This document shows positions 9,907 to 18,282 of a DNA stretch of 64,000 bases, piece after piece (the stretch's first letter is position 1; every line of letters starts with the position of its first letter). A program made the position numbers and the translations under genes. The notes under the pieces are model-generated. The model did not search any database. It had not been told where the DNA came from and was given only the letters and a program-made list of their open reading frames with translations. Origin of the DNA: Sneathiella litorea (lineage in GTDB: Bacteria > Pseudomonadota > Alphaproteobacteria > Sneathiellales > Sneathiellaceae). Location: positions 434,001-498,000 of the forward strand of contig NZ_WTUW01000009.1 in NCBI RefSeq assembly GCF_009882915.1, given 5' to 3'.

Positions 9907-10710
9907 ATGGCGAGAAAATCCGCAATTATTAACGCAATGGAGCTTTCGGCGCGAAAAGCGGCCCGAAAACTTCTCCGTGACTTCAACGAAGTTGAACATT
10001 TGCAGGTTTCCCGCAAGGGCCCGGCGGATTTTGTCTCCCAGGCAGACCTGACCTGCGAGGCAACATTGCGTGAGGAACTTGGCCGTCTGCGCCCGGATTT
10101 CGGATTCATTCTGGAAGAAGGCGGCGTTGTCGAGGCAAAAGACGGTACCCACTATTGGGTTGTCGATCCCCTCGACGGGACAACAAATTTCCTTCATGGC
10201 TTGCCTCATTTCGCGATCTCCATCGGCGTAAAAGCCGGAAAAGAGATTATTGCCGGGATCATTCTTGATCCGGTGAAAGACGAATTGTTCTGGGCGGAAA
10301 AAGGTGGCGGCTCCTATATGAATGATCGCCGCCTTCGGGTATCCAGCCGCACCAAGATGACGGACTGTATTTTGGCGACCGGCATTCCCTTTGCAGGCAA
10401 GCCGGATCACGGGAAATTCCTGAAGGAACTTGAAGAGGTGATGGCGATGTCCGCAGGCGTGCGTCGTTTTGGAGCAGCCTCGCTCGATCTGGCCTATGTC
10501 GCGGCGGGTCGCTATGACGGTTACTGGGAACGGAATCTTGCCGAATGGGACATTGCAGCGGGCATCATCATCGCCCGTGAAGCAGGTGCCCTGGTTTCGC
10601 AGCTGGATGGCGGGGAAAAAATGCTGGAAAAAGGCGATATTCTTGCCACCAACAGCGGCATCAACAGCGCTGTGATGGAAATGCTCCGGAAAGTCCGTCT
10701 CGGAAGATAA
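9907..10710 (+). CDS. suhB: Inositol monophosphatase family protein (SuhB-like)
   Basis: A 267-residue magnesium-dependent sugar phosphatase of the inositol monophosphatase family. Metal-site motifs are complete: ILEEGG near residue 74, VVDPLDGTTNFLHG near 88, and the C-terminal EWDIAAGIIIAREAG near 217. SuhB proteins dephosphorylate inositol 1-phosphate and can also act in rRNA antitermination; which role applies here is unknown. The efp-suhB order is common in alphaproteobacteria. Confidence 0.92.
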   Translation: MARKSAIINAMELSARKAARKLLRDFNEVEHLQVSRKGPADFVSQADLTCEATLREELGRLRPDFGFILEEGGVVEAKDGTHYWVVDPLDGTTNFLHGLPHFAISIGVKAGKEIIAGIILDPVKDELFWAEKGGGSYMNDRRLRVSSRTKMTDCILATGIPFAGKPDHGKFLKELEEVMAMSAGVRRFGAASLDLAYVAAGRYDGYWERNLAEWDIAAGIIIAREAGALVSQLDGGEKMLEKGDILATNSGINSAVMEMLRKVRLGR

Positions 10711-10727
10711 AAACGGCCATTAGCAAC

Positions 10728-10755
10728 TTGTCCTGAATTAAAGCTCGGCTATAGT
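10728..10755 (+). promoter_or_regulatory. Candidate promoter for the quinone oxidoreductase gene
   Basis: TTGTCC (10728-10733), a 16-base spacer and TATAGT (10750-10755) lie about 55 bases before the start codon. It resembles a housekeeping promoter and suggests that this gene is transcribed separately from the efp-suhB run. Confidence 0.45.
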
Positions 10756-10808
10756 AAGATCCGGTTTTTCAGATAATAAAGATAATAATAAGTCAGGATC
10801 AACGTGAC

Positions 10809-11825
10809 ATGCGTGCTATCGTCATCAATGAATTCGGTAACTACAAAGAAGTTGCCAAGCTCGAAACCCTTCCCATTCCAAATCCCGGCCCCGGTGAAGT
10901 CGTTGTCCGCAACAAGGCGGCCGGGGTAAGCTTTGCTGCCTCCCTCAATATTGCGGGTAAATATCAACGAAAGGCCCCCCTTCCCTACATCCCCTCAACC
11001 GAGGCGGCAGGGATCGTACATGCTGTCGGGGAAAATGTGACCCGCGTCGTCGTTGGCGATCATGTCATGTGCAGTGTCGATCATGGCGGAGCGGCCGGAT
11101 TTTGCAAGATTGAGGATGTCGCCTGCTTTAAGATACCGAAGGAAATGGATTTCGCCGTCGGTTCTGCGCTTATCACGTCCTACAACACCTCATATGGGGC
11201 CCTCACGCGCCGGGCAAACCTGCAAAGCGGAGAGATATTGCTCGTCCATGGCGCAGCAGGGGCCGTTGGAACCGCTGCCGTTGAGATTGGCAAGGCCCTG
11301 GGTGCGACCGTGATTGCCGTTGCCGGCGGGGAGAAACATTGTGAAACCGCGCGCCATCACGGGGCGGATCATGTCATCGACCACCGGAATGAAAATTTCC
11401 GCAATGTCGTTATGGACATCACTAATGGACGCGGGGTTGACCTTGTCTATGACAGCATCGGCGGTGACGTAACAATCCAGTCCATCCGCTCCCTCGCCTA
11501 TGAAGGGCGACTGTTGACAATCGGTTATGCCTGTGGCGAGATTCCTAAAATTGCCGCCAATACCCTGCTGTTGAAAAATGCGTCCGCGATGGGCTTCAAC
11601 CTCGGTCATTTCTTCGGCTGGTCCCCGGGTGAAAACCGGAAACAGCATATCGAAGCACTTGATGGCATGACAGCCGGTGTCCTTGATTTATATGCAAAGA
11701 ACCAGATCAAGCCCGAGATTGGCGCCCGCTTCCCGCTCTCGCAGTTTGTCGACGCGCTTGATGCCGTGATCAACCGCAAAGTTGACGGTAAATGCGTTAT
11801 TGAAATGAACGAGGAAGACTACTAA
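10809..11825 (+). CDS. NADPH:quinone oxidoreductase family protein
   Basis: A 338-residue medium-chain dehydrogenase/reductase of the zinc-free quinone oxidoreductase branch. The GroES-like N-domain contains NKAAGVSFAASLN and PSTEAAGIVHAVGENV; the Rossmann fold has VHGAAGAVGTAAVEIGKALG near residue 143. The cysteines that bind catalytic zinc in alcohol dehydrogenases are absent, which fits NADPH-dependent reduction of quinones or enoyl compounds. It has its own candidate promoter and is not tightly linked to neighbours. The true substrate cannot be told. Confidence 0.9.
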   Translation: MRAIVINEFGNYKEVAKLETLPIPNPGPGEVVVRNKAAGVSFAASLNIAGKYQRKAPLPYIPSTEAAGIVHAVGENVTRVVVGDHVMCSVDHGGAAGFCKIEDVACFKIPKEMDFAVGSALITSYNTSYGALTRRANLQSGEILLVHGAAGAVGTAAVEIGKALGATVIAVAGGEKHCETARHHGADHVIDHRNENFRNVVMDITNGRGVDLVYDSIGGDVTIQSIRSLAYEGRLLTIGYACGEIPKIAANTLLLKNASAMGFNLGHFFGWSPGENRKQHIEALDGMTAGVLDLYAKNQIKPEIGARFPLSQFVDALDAVINRKVDGKCVIEMNEEDY

Positions 11826-11856
11826 TTCGGTCATTCCAGATGACGGCGGCAGCGGA

Positions 11857-12180
11857 TCAGGTCTTTGGAACCAGCCGCACCGCCGTTCCATAGGCGAGAA
11901 TTTCAGCAGAACCCGCCATCACCATTGACGTCGTAAAGCGCATTCCGACAACCGCATCCGCCCCTTTTAACCGAGCCTCGGCGATCATGCGATCCGTTGC
12001 CTGTTCACGGGCCTCCCCCATCATCTTGGTATATTCCGTGACTTCCCCGCCAACCAGATTTCGCAATGCAGCGATAATATCCGTTCCGATATGCTTGGCA
12101 CGGATTACGTTACCCCGCACCAGACCGAGCACTTCGCCAACTTCCTGGCCGTCGATCTTTTCTGTGGTCGTTACGATCAT
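11857..12180 (-). CDS. YbjQ/UPF0145 family protein
   Basis: A 107-residue protein of the YbjQ family (heavy-metal-binding domain fold, function unknown). It begins MIVTTTEKIDGQEVGEVLGL, then VRGNVIRAKHIGTDI, and ends GSAEILAYGTAVRL, all family hallmarks. The ATG at 12180 is preferred because a GAGAG element lies before it and the family begins at this point; an in-frame ATG at 12192 overlapping the upstream stop is the alternative. Co-transcribed with the small membrane protein upstream. Confidence 0.88.
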   Translation of the reverse strand: MIVTTTEKIDGQEVGEVLGLVRGNVIRAKHIGTDIIAALRNLVGGEVTEYTKMMGEAREQATDRMIAEARLKGADAVVGMRFTTSMVMAGSAEILAYGTAVRLVPKT

Positions 12181-12188
12181 ACTAACTC

Positions 12189-12401
12189 TCATTTATCGAT
12201 GTTTTTTTCATAGTAGTCATCTTCGGGGTTTTTCCTTCGTTGGGATATAACGCGGGTCAGCAGGTAAATGAAAATCGCCACCACGATAAAAAGGATACCC
12301 CCGAATGGAAATGAAGAGAAGACGCCAGCCAGGATCAAAAAGAGCAAGTAAACCGCGCCGCCGAAGACGGCCAGTATCAGCGCAATTGTATCGAGTTTCA
12401 T
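12189..12401 (-). CDS. Small two-helix membrane protein, unknown function
   Basis: About 70 residues with two predicted membrane segments: LDTIALILAVFGGAVYLLFL and GGILFIVVAIFIYLL, followed by a charged tail (SQRRKNPEDDYYEKN). The ATG at 12401 (MKLDTIAL) is preceded by AGGAG and is chosen over an ATG at 12452. The stop is adjacent to the YbjQ start, indicating an operon; a membrane partner for the YbjQ-like protein is possible but not demonstrated. No family recognised. Confidence 0.7.
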   Translation of the reverse strand: MKLDTIALILAVFGGAVYLLFLILAGVFSSFPFGGILFIVVAIFIYLLTRVISQRRKNPEDDYYEKNIDK

Positions 12402-12531
12402 GAAATCAGGCTCCTCTTTCAGAAATCTCTGTTTAATTGAATCGATTCTCAATCAGGTAAATCTAAAATAGCAAACAATCCTTTCACAAAACTAAACAAC
12501 CGCAAATTATTGGGGGTGGCAGCTTTGGAGG

Positions 12532-12568
12532 TAACTTAGGGGATTGTGGGCGCGCGCTGGCTAAGTTA
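12532..12568. repeat. Inverted repeat upstream of the stator-like operon
   Basis: TAACTTAG (12532-12539) and CTAAGTTA (12561-12568) form a perfect 8-base inverted repeat with a 21-base spacer. A TTGACA -35-like box follows at 12602-12607. The repeat could be an operator for the downstream operon or for the divergent small membrane protein gene; no regulator is assigned. Confidence 0.4.
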
Positions 12569-12693
12569 TGGTGCAAAACGGTTCAGCGGCCTGCCGCAAA
12601 GTTGACAATTTCAATTGGCACATAGAAATGCTGGGCACAAAATTCGCGTGAATTTGATGACAGCCGACTGCTAAGGGGAAAGGAAGGAAGCCA

Positions 12694-13692
12694 ATGACCA
12701 GATTAACGGCGGCAACATACTCCGTATCCCTACTCGCCTCTCTTTTGATTTCTGTACCCGCCAGTAGTTTAGTTGCAGGCAATGTCTGGGCCCAGACGGA
12801 CAAGTCAACGCGCCCGGCGGTTGAAGTTAATCTTGAGGCGCTTAAGTACTCAAATCCTCTATTGAATGCACCAACCCGGATCGTGGATGGCAACTCTGTC
12901 ATTATCCTGACCCCGCCTTCCTTGCGGAAAAAAGCTGCTGTCACATTGCCACAAAAAGTGGTTAAGCCGCTTGTAAAACCGGCCCTCACGCTTTCCGAAC
13001 CGATTGCCGTGGCGGTAGCGCCTGTCCCCCTGCCGACTGTTAATCCGGCAAAGCGGCCTGAAGTTACCGAGGAAACAAAGTTCGAGGATGTTGCGATCCC
13101 CGTTGTCAAAATGGACACGGCCCCTATTCCAACACCTGAAGTCAGCCGGGACCTGACGGAAGATGTCGCGGAAAAAGCGGCGGAAAAAGTAACGGAAAAA
13201 ACGGATCTGCCCCTTAAGTCCGTTGTATCCGAACCGTCGCAAGCGGCGCCTGCCTCTCCCGAGGTTGAGATGGCACCGGAAACCGTGATGAATGACGAAA
13301 AAATCGTGGCAGAAAAAGAAATCAAGGTTGCCGCCGTCGCGCCGGATGCTGGACTTCCGGCTTCAAAATCTGTCACAGACACCAATGATCATCTGACCCG
13401 CATCCTGTTTGCCGAGGGCGCGGCCGATTTGCCATCTGAGGCGCAGACAACCCTGCAGGCCATCGCTGACCAAATAAAGGACGGGTCGCGTTTAAATGTA
13501 CAGCTCCTTGCCTATGGCCAGGGAAACAATGTCAGTGCAGCACGCCGAATTTCTCTGGGACGCGCACTCGCCGTCCGATCGAAGCTGATGGAACTTGGTG
13601 TAAATAACAAACAAATTGAAGTAAGGGCGCTTGGCGCGCCAGAAGGCGGCGGGCCGTCAGACCGCGTTGATCTCCTCTTGATTACAAGGTGA
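12694..13692 (+). CDS. Secreted protein with C-terminal OmpA-like domain
   Basis: A 332-residue exported protein. The first 33 residues form a signal peptide ending VAGNVWAQ. Residues about 85-220 are a low-complexity, Pro/Val/Glu/Lys-rich linker. The C-terminal 100 residues (ILFAEGAADLPSEAQTTL, then ARRISLGRALAVRSKLMELG and RALGAPEGG) have the OmpA/Pal fold that commonly binds peptidoglycan. Its stop touches the start of the next gene, a MotA/TolQ-like channel, so it is probably the periplasmic partner of that machine. Not a classical OmpA: there is no beta barrel. Confidence 0.78.
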   Translation: MTRLTAATYSVSLLASLLISVPASSLVAGNVWAQTDKSTRPAVEVNLEALKYSNPLLNAPTRIVDGNSVIILTPPSLRKKAAVTLPQKVVKPLVKPALTLSEPIAVAVAPVPLPTVNPAKRPEVTEETKFEDVAIPVVKMDTAPIPTPEVSRDLTEDVAEKAAEKVTEKTDLPLKSVVSEPSQAAPASPEVEMAPETVMNDEKIVAEKEIKVAAVAPDAGLPASKSVTDTNDHLTRILFAEGAADLPSEAQTTLQAIADQIKDGSRLNVQLLAYGQGNNVSAARRISLGRALAVRSKLMELGVNNKQIEVRALGAPEGGGPSDRVDLLLITR

Positions 13693-13694
13693 CC

Positions 13695-14894
13695 ATGTCA
13701 ACATTTTCCAATGTCGAAACTCCCAGCCTGGCTGGTACGCCTAACATTAAGAAACCGCGGCGGTACCTGATCCGGATGACCATCTTTATCGGAATTGCCG
13801 TCGCGATCTCCGCCTTTCTCTATCCGCAGCTCAAGACTGCTTTTCTCGCCAACCCGTTGCTGAATGGCCTGATCTTATTTGTCCTGTTGTTCGGCATCCT
13901 GTTCATCTTCCGCCAGGTGTTCATGCTAACCAGTGAAATCAACTGGACGCAAAGCCTGCGCCGCCTTGAATCAACGCAACCCACTGTACGTCCGCCGCGC
14001 CTGCTGGCGCCGCTTTACACGATTTTCAGCGATAGCAACGGTCCCATCAGGTTAAGCGCCGTGACGATGAACACCTTGCTCGACAGTGTAAGTGCCCGCC
14101 TTGAGGAAGGCCGCGATATTTCACGCTATCTGATTAACGTGCTGGTGTTCCTCGGGCTGCTCGGCACGTTCTGGGGCTTGTTGGAAACCGTGGCTTCTGT
14201 TGGAAATGCCATTTCCACGCTCAATGTTGGCGGTGGCGGTGATTTCGTTGCGATTTTCGATGAGTTAAAGCTCGGCTTGGAAAAGCCTCTTTCAGGTATG
14301 TCCATTGCTTTTTCCTCCTCTCTTTTCGGGCTGTCGGGATCGTTGGTGCTAGGCTTCCTTGACATGCAGGCTGGTCAGGCACAAAACCGCTTTTACGGCG
14401 ATCTGGAAGAATGGCTGACGTCCATTACCCGATTTACCAGCTCTGGTTCCTCGGTCATCTCAGATGGGGATCAGAGTGTTCCCGCCTATGTTCAGGCCCT
14501 GCTCGAACAAACGGCGGAAAGCCTGAATAATCTTCAACGTACCCTCACCCGTAACGAGGATAAGCGCGGGTCGGCGGAAAACGCCCTCATTAACCTAAGT
14601 GAACGTCTGGCTGCCCTTACCGATCAAATGCGGACGGAGCAGGATTTGCTTGTCAAATTGGCGGAAGGGCAGACGGAGTTGAAACCCCTTTTGGAACGGC
14701 TGGCCAAGTCCGCCGAAAGTGCCGGAATTGATCAGGCGAGCCGCAATCATCTTCGTAATCTGGATGTTCATATGGTCCGAATGTTGGAAGAAAGTGCCGA
14801 CGGGCGGGAACAGGTTGTTCAGGAAATCCGTGGCGATATTAAACTTCTAACCCGCACAATTGCGGCAATCGCAGAAGAAAGCCGCCGTGGTTGA
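13695..14894 (+). CDS. MotA/TolQ/ExbB-like proton channel subunit
   Basis: A 399-residue inner membrane protein with four predicted membrane segments: near residues 30-50, 55-78, 145-170 (YLINVLVFLGLLGTFWGLL) and 195-220. The GLLGTFWGL and PLSGMSIAFSSSLFGLSGS stretches are typical of MotA/TolQ/ExbB family channels. The C-terminal 150 residues are cytoplasmic coiled coil. The ATG at 13695 has AAGGTG in front; a GTG two codons earlier is possible. The next gene encodes a MotB-like protein with the matching aspartate, so the pair probably forms an ion-driven stator. There are no flagellar or Tol genes nearby; the target is unknown. Confidence 0.82.
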   Translation: MSTFSNVETPSLAGTPNIKKPRRYLIRMTIFIGIAVAISAFLYPQLKTAFLANPLLNGLILFVLLFGILFIFRQVFMLTSEINWTQSLRRLESTQPTVRPPRLLAPLYTIFSDSNGPIRLSAVTMNTLLDSVSARLEEGRDISRYLINVLVFLGLLGTFWGLLETVASVGNAISTLNVGGGGDFVAIFDELKLGLEKPLSGMSIAFSSSLFGLSGSLVLGFLDMQAGQAQNRFYGDLEEWLTSITRFTSSGSSVISDGDQSVPAYVQALLEQTAESLNNLQRTLTRNEDKRGSAENALINLSERLAALTDQMRTEQDLLVKLAEGQTELKPLLERLAKSAESAGIDQASRNHLRNLDVHMVRMLEESADGREQVVQEIRGDIKLLTRTIAAIAEESRRG

Positions 14895-14926
14895 GATCAT
14901 GCCCGCCGTGCGAGATGGAGTAAATT

Positions 14927-16288
14927 ATGGCTCGTAGACGCCGCGGACTGCGCGCCCCATATGAGATCTGGCCGGGGTTTGTCGATGCGTTGACGACGCT
15001 CCTGCTGGTGATAATCTTCCTGCTGGTGGTTTTCGTACTGGCGCAGTTTTTTCTCTCGCAAGCCCTATCTGGCCGGGATGCTGCCCTTGAAAAACTAAAC
15101 CAGCAGGTTAATGAACTCGCCGATCTTCTAGCGATAGAACGGCAGGAAAGTGCCAATCTGGAAAACCAGATCAGCCAGCTCACCATCGATATGACAAAGC
15201 TGGAAGAAGAGCGCGATAACGTTATTATCCAGCTCGATACCCTGACCAGCCGTGCTCTCTCCGCCGAAGAGGACCGCGATCGATTAACGGTCCTCCTGCG
15301 GGAGGAAAAGGAGAAATCCGCTGCGGTGGAGGATAAGCTCAACGTCAGCGAGGACAGCCTCAAAGCCAGCCTCGCAGAGCTGGAAAGCCTGAAGCGGGAT
15401 ATTGTCGCGCTGGAGGAAACTCGCAAAAGCCTTGAAGAGGAAGTCGGCAAACTCGCCGCAACGATTGAGGAAAAAGATACTGTAATTGGCAATCTGCGTG
15501 ATCGCAGCAAGGAGCTGGAAGCCAGCATCGCCGATGAACAGGAACGCACTGTCCTGGCCCAGAAGGATATCGAGGAACGTGAAATCCGCCTTGCCGAGTT
15601 ACAGACCCTCTATCTCCAGACACAGGACAAGCTGACCGAGGAAGAGGCCCTTTCCGCCGCCGCGCGCTCACAGGTCGCGGCCCTGAATGCCCAGATCAAT
15701 GCCCTTCGGAATGAACTCGCCAAACTTAATCAGGCACTTGAAGCGAGTGAGGCGAAGGATGTGGAACAAAATGCGCAAATCGCCGATCTTGGCAAACGGC
15801 TTAATCAGGCGCTCGCCGCCAAGGTACAGGAACTGCAGCAATACCGGTCCGAGTTTTTCGGGAGACTGCGGGAGGTGCTGAAAAACCGGCCGGGCATCAG
15901 CATTGTCGGCGACCGTTTTGTCTTCCAGTCGGAAGTCCTCTTTGATGCAGGTCAGGCAGAACTCGGGCCGGAAGGCAAACAGGATATGGCGAAATTTGCG
16001 GCCACCCTGCTGGAAATCGCCAAGGATATTCCGAAGGAAATTGACTGGATCCTGCGTGTTGACGGCCATACGGACAGCCAGCCCATCAGCACGGCGCGCT
16101 TCCCGTCCAACTGGGAATTATCGGTCGCCCGCGCCCTTTCGGTGACGAAATTCCTGATTAGTCAGGGCGTCCCGCCTAAACGGCTCGCCCCAACCGGCTT
16201 TGGCGAGTTTCAACCGATCGACACCCGCGACGATGAGATTGGCTATCTTCGCAACCGCCGGATCGAGCTTAAGCTGACGGAGCGATAA
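14927..16288 (+). CDS. MotB-like coiled-coil protein with OmpA peptidoglycan-binding domain
   Basis: A 453-residue protein. A short basic cytoplasmic tail is followed by one membrane helix (residues about 18-45) that opens with GFVDALTTLLLV; aspartate 20 sits where MotB carries its ion-binding aspartate. Residues 50-310 are an unusually long coiled coil. The C-terminal domain (VLFDAGQAELGPEG, VDGHTDSQPI, NWELSVARALSV, GFGEFQPI, NRRIELKL) is a complete OmpA/MotB peptidoglycan-binding fold. It follows the channel gene by 32 bases, and a glycosyltransferase gene begins immediately after its stop. Confidence 0.85.
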   Translation: MARRRRGLRAPYEIWPGFVDALTTLLLVIIFLLVVFVLAQFFLSQALSGRDAALEKLNQQVNELADLLAIERQESANLENQISQLTIDMTKLEEERDNVIIQLDTLTSRALSAEEDRDRLTVLLREEKEKSAAVEDKLNVSEDSLKASLAELESLKRDIVALEETRKSLEEEVGKLAATIEEKDTVIGNLRDRSKELEASIADEQERTVLAQKDIEEREIRLAELQTLYLQTQDKLTEEEALSAAARSQVAALNAQINALRNELAKLNQALEASEAKDVEQNAQIADLGKRLNQALAAKVQELQQYRSEFFGRLREVLKNRPGISIVGDRFVFQSEVLFDAGQAELGPEGKQDMAKFAATLLEIAKDIPKEIDWILRVDGHTDSQPISTARFPSNWELSVARALSVTKFLISQGVPPKRLAPTGFGEFQPIDTRDDEIGYLRNRRIELKLTER

Positions 16289-17224
16289 GTGGCAGGCAAG
16301 GGCCGGAATATTCTGGTCATCAAGCATGGTGCGCTTGGTGACGTGATCCTCGCGCAGGGGCCATTCCAGGCGATCCGCGCCCATCACGGGGATGCGCGTA
16401 TCGTCTTGCTGACAACACGCCCCTTTGCTGCCTTTCTTGAAAAGTCAGGCTTGTTCGATGAAATCTGGATCGATGAACGGCCCAAGATCTGGCAGTTGTC
16501 CAAACTCATTCCATTGATCCGCAAGTTGCGTGGCGGACGGTTCGATCGGGTCTATGATCTGCAAACCTCTACCCGGACGAATAGCTATTTCAACTTCTTC
16601 CCAAAACGGCGAAAGCCGGAATGGTGTGGCATTGCGAAAGGCTGTTCCCATCCGCATGACAGTCCACTTCGCACCAAGATCCACACGATCGAGCGGCATA
16701 TAGATCAGTTGAAAGTCGCCGGGATTGATACAGTTCCTCCTGTCGATTTTTCCTGGGCCATGACGGATATTTCAAGATTTGGCCTGCCTGTGAAATACGC
16801 CCTTCTGGTACCCGGCGGTTCGGCGCATCGACCGGAAAAACGCTGGCCTGCGTTACGCTTTGCAGAGTTAGCTGAATATCTTGATGAAAAGGGAATCACG
16901 CCTGTCCTGATTGGCGGCAAGGCCGAAGCAGACGCCATCGCCAAAATCATGGAATTCTGCCCCGGTGCGATCGATCTTTCCACCAAGACAGATTTTGGCG
17001 ATATTGCCTCACTTGGCGCGGGTGCGGTTCTGGCGGTCGGCAATGACACGGGACCGCTGCATCTGATCTCTGCCGTCGGCTGCAAGACGGTTGTCCTCTT
17101 TTCCCGCGCGTCAGATCCGAATATGTCCCGCCCACGTGGCCGCGATGTGCGGGTCCTGCGTGAGGATGATCTTGCCGATCTGTCGCTCGGTCATGTGATC
17201 GGCGAGCTGGATCTGGAGGCATGA
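16289..17224 (+). CDS. Glycosyltransferase family 9 (heptosyltransferase-like)
   Basis: A 311-residue cytoplasmic enzyme with the family 9 plan: N-terminal ILVIKHGALGDVILAQGPFQ and C-terminal VGNDTGPLHLISAVGCKTVVLF, in which the acidic/threonine nucleotide-sugar site is intact. Family 9 enzymes transfer heptose or similar sugars onto lipopolysaccharide core; the acceptor here is unknown. Translation starts at a GTG directly abutting the stop of the MotB-like gene, and its own stop overlaps the next glycosyltransferase by four bases. It therefore belongs to the stator-like operon by position. Confidence 0.88.
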   Translation: MAGKGRNILVIKHGALGDVILAQGPFQAIRAHHGDARIVLLTTRPFAAFLEKSGLFDEIWIDERPKIWQLSKLIPLIRKLRGGRFDRVYDLQTSTRTNSYFNFFPKRRKPEWCGIAKGCSHPHDSPLRTKIHTIERHIDQLKVAGIDTVPPVDFSWAMTDISRFGLPVKYALLVPGGSAHRPEKRWPALRFAELAEYLDEKGITPVLIGGKAEADAIAKIMEFCPGAIDLSTKTDFGDIASLGAGAVLAVGNDTGPLHLISAVGCKTVVLFSRASDPNMSRPRGRDVRVLREDDLADLSLGHVIGELDLEA

Positions 17225-18282
17225 GCAGCGACGCGGATAAAACCGTACTCTGGTGGGGCCGTTTCGATCCTGACTATTCCCGCAACCGCATTCTGCGCCA
17301 GGCTTTTAGCGCGCTCGGTTGGAGAGTTATCGATTTCCGCCCCGGCATCAGCCCCCTCGGCGATCTGGAAGCAACCCTTAAAGGCGTGCAGAAGCCGGAT
17401 ATTCTCTGGCTGCCAGCCTTCAGGCAGCGCGATATGGCCGCCGCAGCGAAGTGGGCCCGCCGCCGAGAGTTACCGGTCATTTTCGATCCCATGATCTCCG
17501 CCTATGACAAGCAGGTGTTCGAACGGCGGAAATTTGCGGAGAAAAGCCGCAAAGCGATAGATCTCCGTAAAAAAGAACGTGGCATCTTTTTAAAGGCCGA
17601 CAGGATCATCGCCGATACTGCGGGTCATGCGGTGTTCTTTGCGGATACCTTCGTCCTTGACCCTGATAAAATCCACGTCATCGCGGTCGGCGCGGAAGAA
17701 AGCCTGTTTACATCTGCCCCCCCGGCTGAGAAACCACCGCACGAACCGTTGGAAGTGCTCTTCTATGGCAGTTTCATCGGCCTGCAGGCACCGGAGATAA
17801 TTGTCGAGGCGGCAAAGCTATGTGACATCCCCCTCCGCTGGACCTTGCTTGGGGATGGCCCGCTTAAGGCCGCATGCGAGACGGCAGCGGCCGGTTATCC
17901 CACGATCACTTTTGAGGATTATCTGCCGTATGAGAAATTGCCGGCCCGCATACAAGAGGCAGGAATCCTGCTTGGCGTTTTCGGGACTAGTGATAAAGCG
18001 GCACGGGTAATCCCCAACAAAGTCTATCAGGCGCTTGCCTGCGGCCGGACAGTGATAACGCGCGAATCGACGGCCTATCCCACACCGAAAAGCAAAGGGC
18101 TAATAGAAATTCCTGCAGGAGACCCCAGGGCGCTCGCGGATCATGTCCAACGACATGCACTAGCCCAGAATGAGCTTGTGGCATGTGGCGCCGCCGCACG
18201 GGCCTATTATGAGCAACATTTCAGCCAGCAAACCATTCATGGCCAGCTTGCAAGCGTCCTCGAGGAGATTCTAGGCGGATAA
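17221..18282 (+). CDS. Glycosyltransferase, GT-B fold
   Basis: A 353-residue glycosyltransferase. The C-terminal domain shows LEVLFYGSFIGLQAPEI, LLGDGPLKAACE and the donor-site IPNKVYQALACGRTVITRES block of family 4-like GT-B enzymes; the N-terminal domain is diverged (WWGRFDPDYSRNRILRQAF). It overlaps the heptosyltransferase-like gene by four bases. The 3' end overlaps the end of the convergent ABC exporter gene by 12 bases, so no terminator lies between them. Donor and acceptor are not predictable. Confidence 0.85.
   Translation: MSSDADKTVLWWGRFDPDYSRNRILRQAFSALGWRVIDFRPGISPLGDLEATLKGVQKPDILWLPAFRQRDMAAAAKWARRRELPVIFDPMISAYDKQVFERRKFAEKSRKAIDLRKKERGIFLKADRIIADTAGHAVFFADTFVLDPDKIHVIAVGAEESLFTSAPPAEKPPHEPLEVLFYGSFIGLQAPEIIVEAAKLCDIPLRWTLLGDGPLKAACETAAAGYPTITFEDYLPYEKLPARIQEAGILLGVFGTSDKAARVIPNKVYQALACGRTVITRESTAYPTPKSKGLIEIPAGDPRALADHVQRHALAQNELVACGAAARAYYEQHFSQQTIHGQLASVLEEILGG

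Noticed and set aside
12561-13385. 274-residue Ser/Thr-rich frame on the minus strand
   Set aside because: It lies opposite the OmpA-domain gene; its repeats mirror the Pro/Val/Glu-rich linker codons of that gene.
13695-16288. Zorya-type defence system (ZorA/ZorB)
   Set aside because: MotA/MotB-like pair is present but no ZorC, ZorD or ZorE gene follows; the neighbours are glycosyltransferases.
13695-16288. Flagellar MotA/MotB
   Set aside because: Long coiled coil, secreted third partner and absence of any flagellar gene argue against it.
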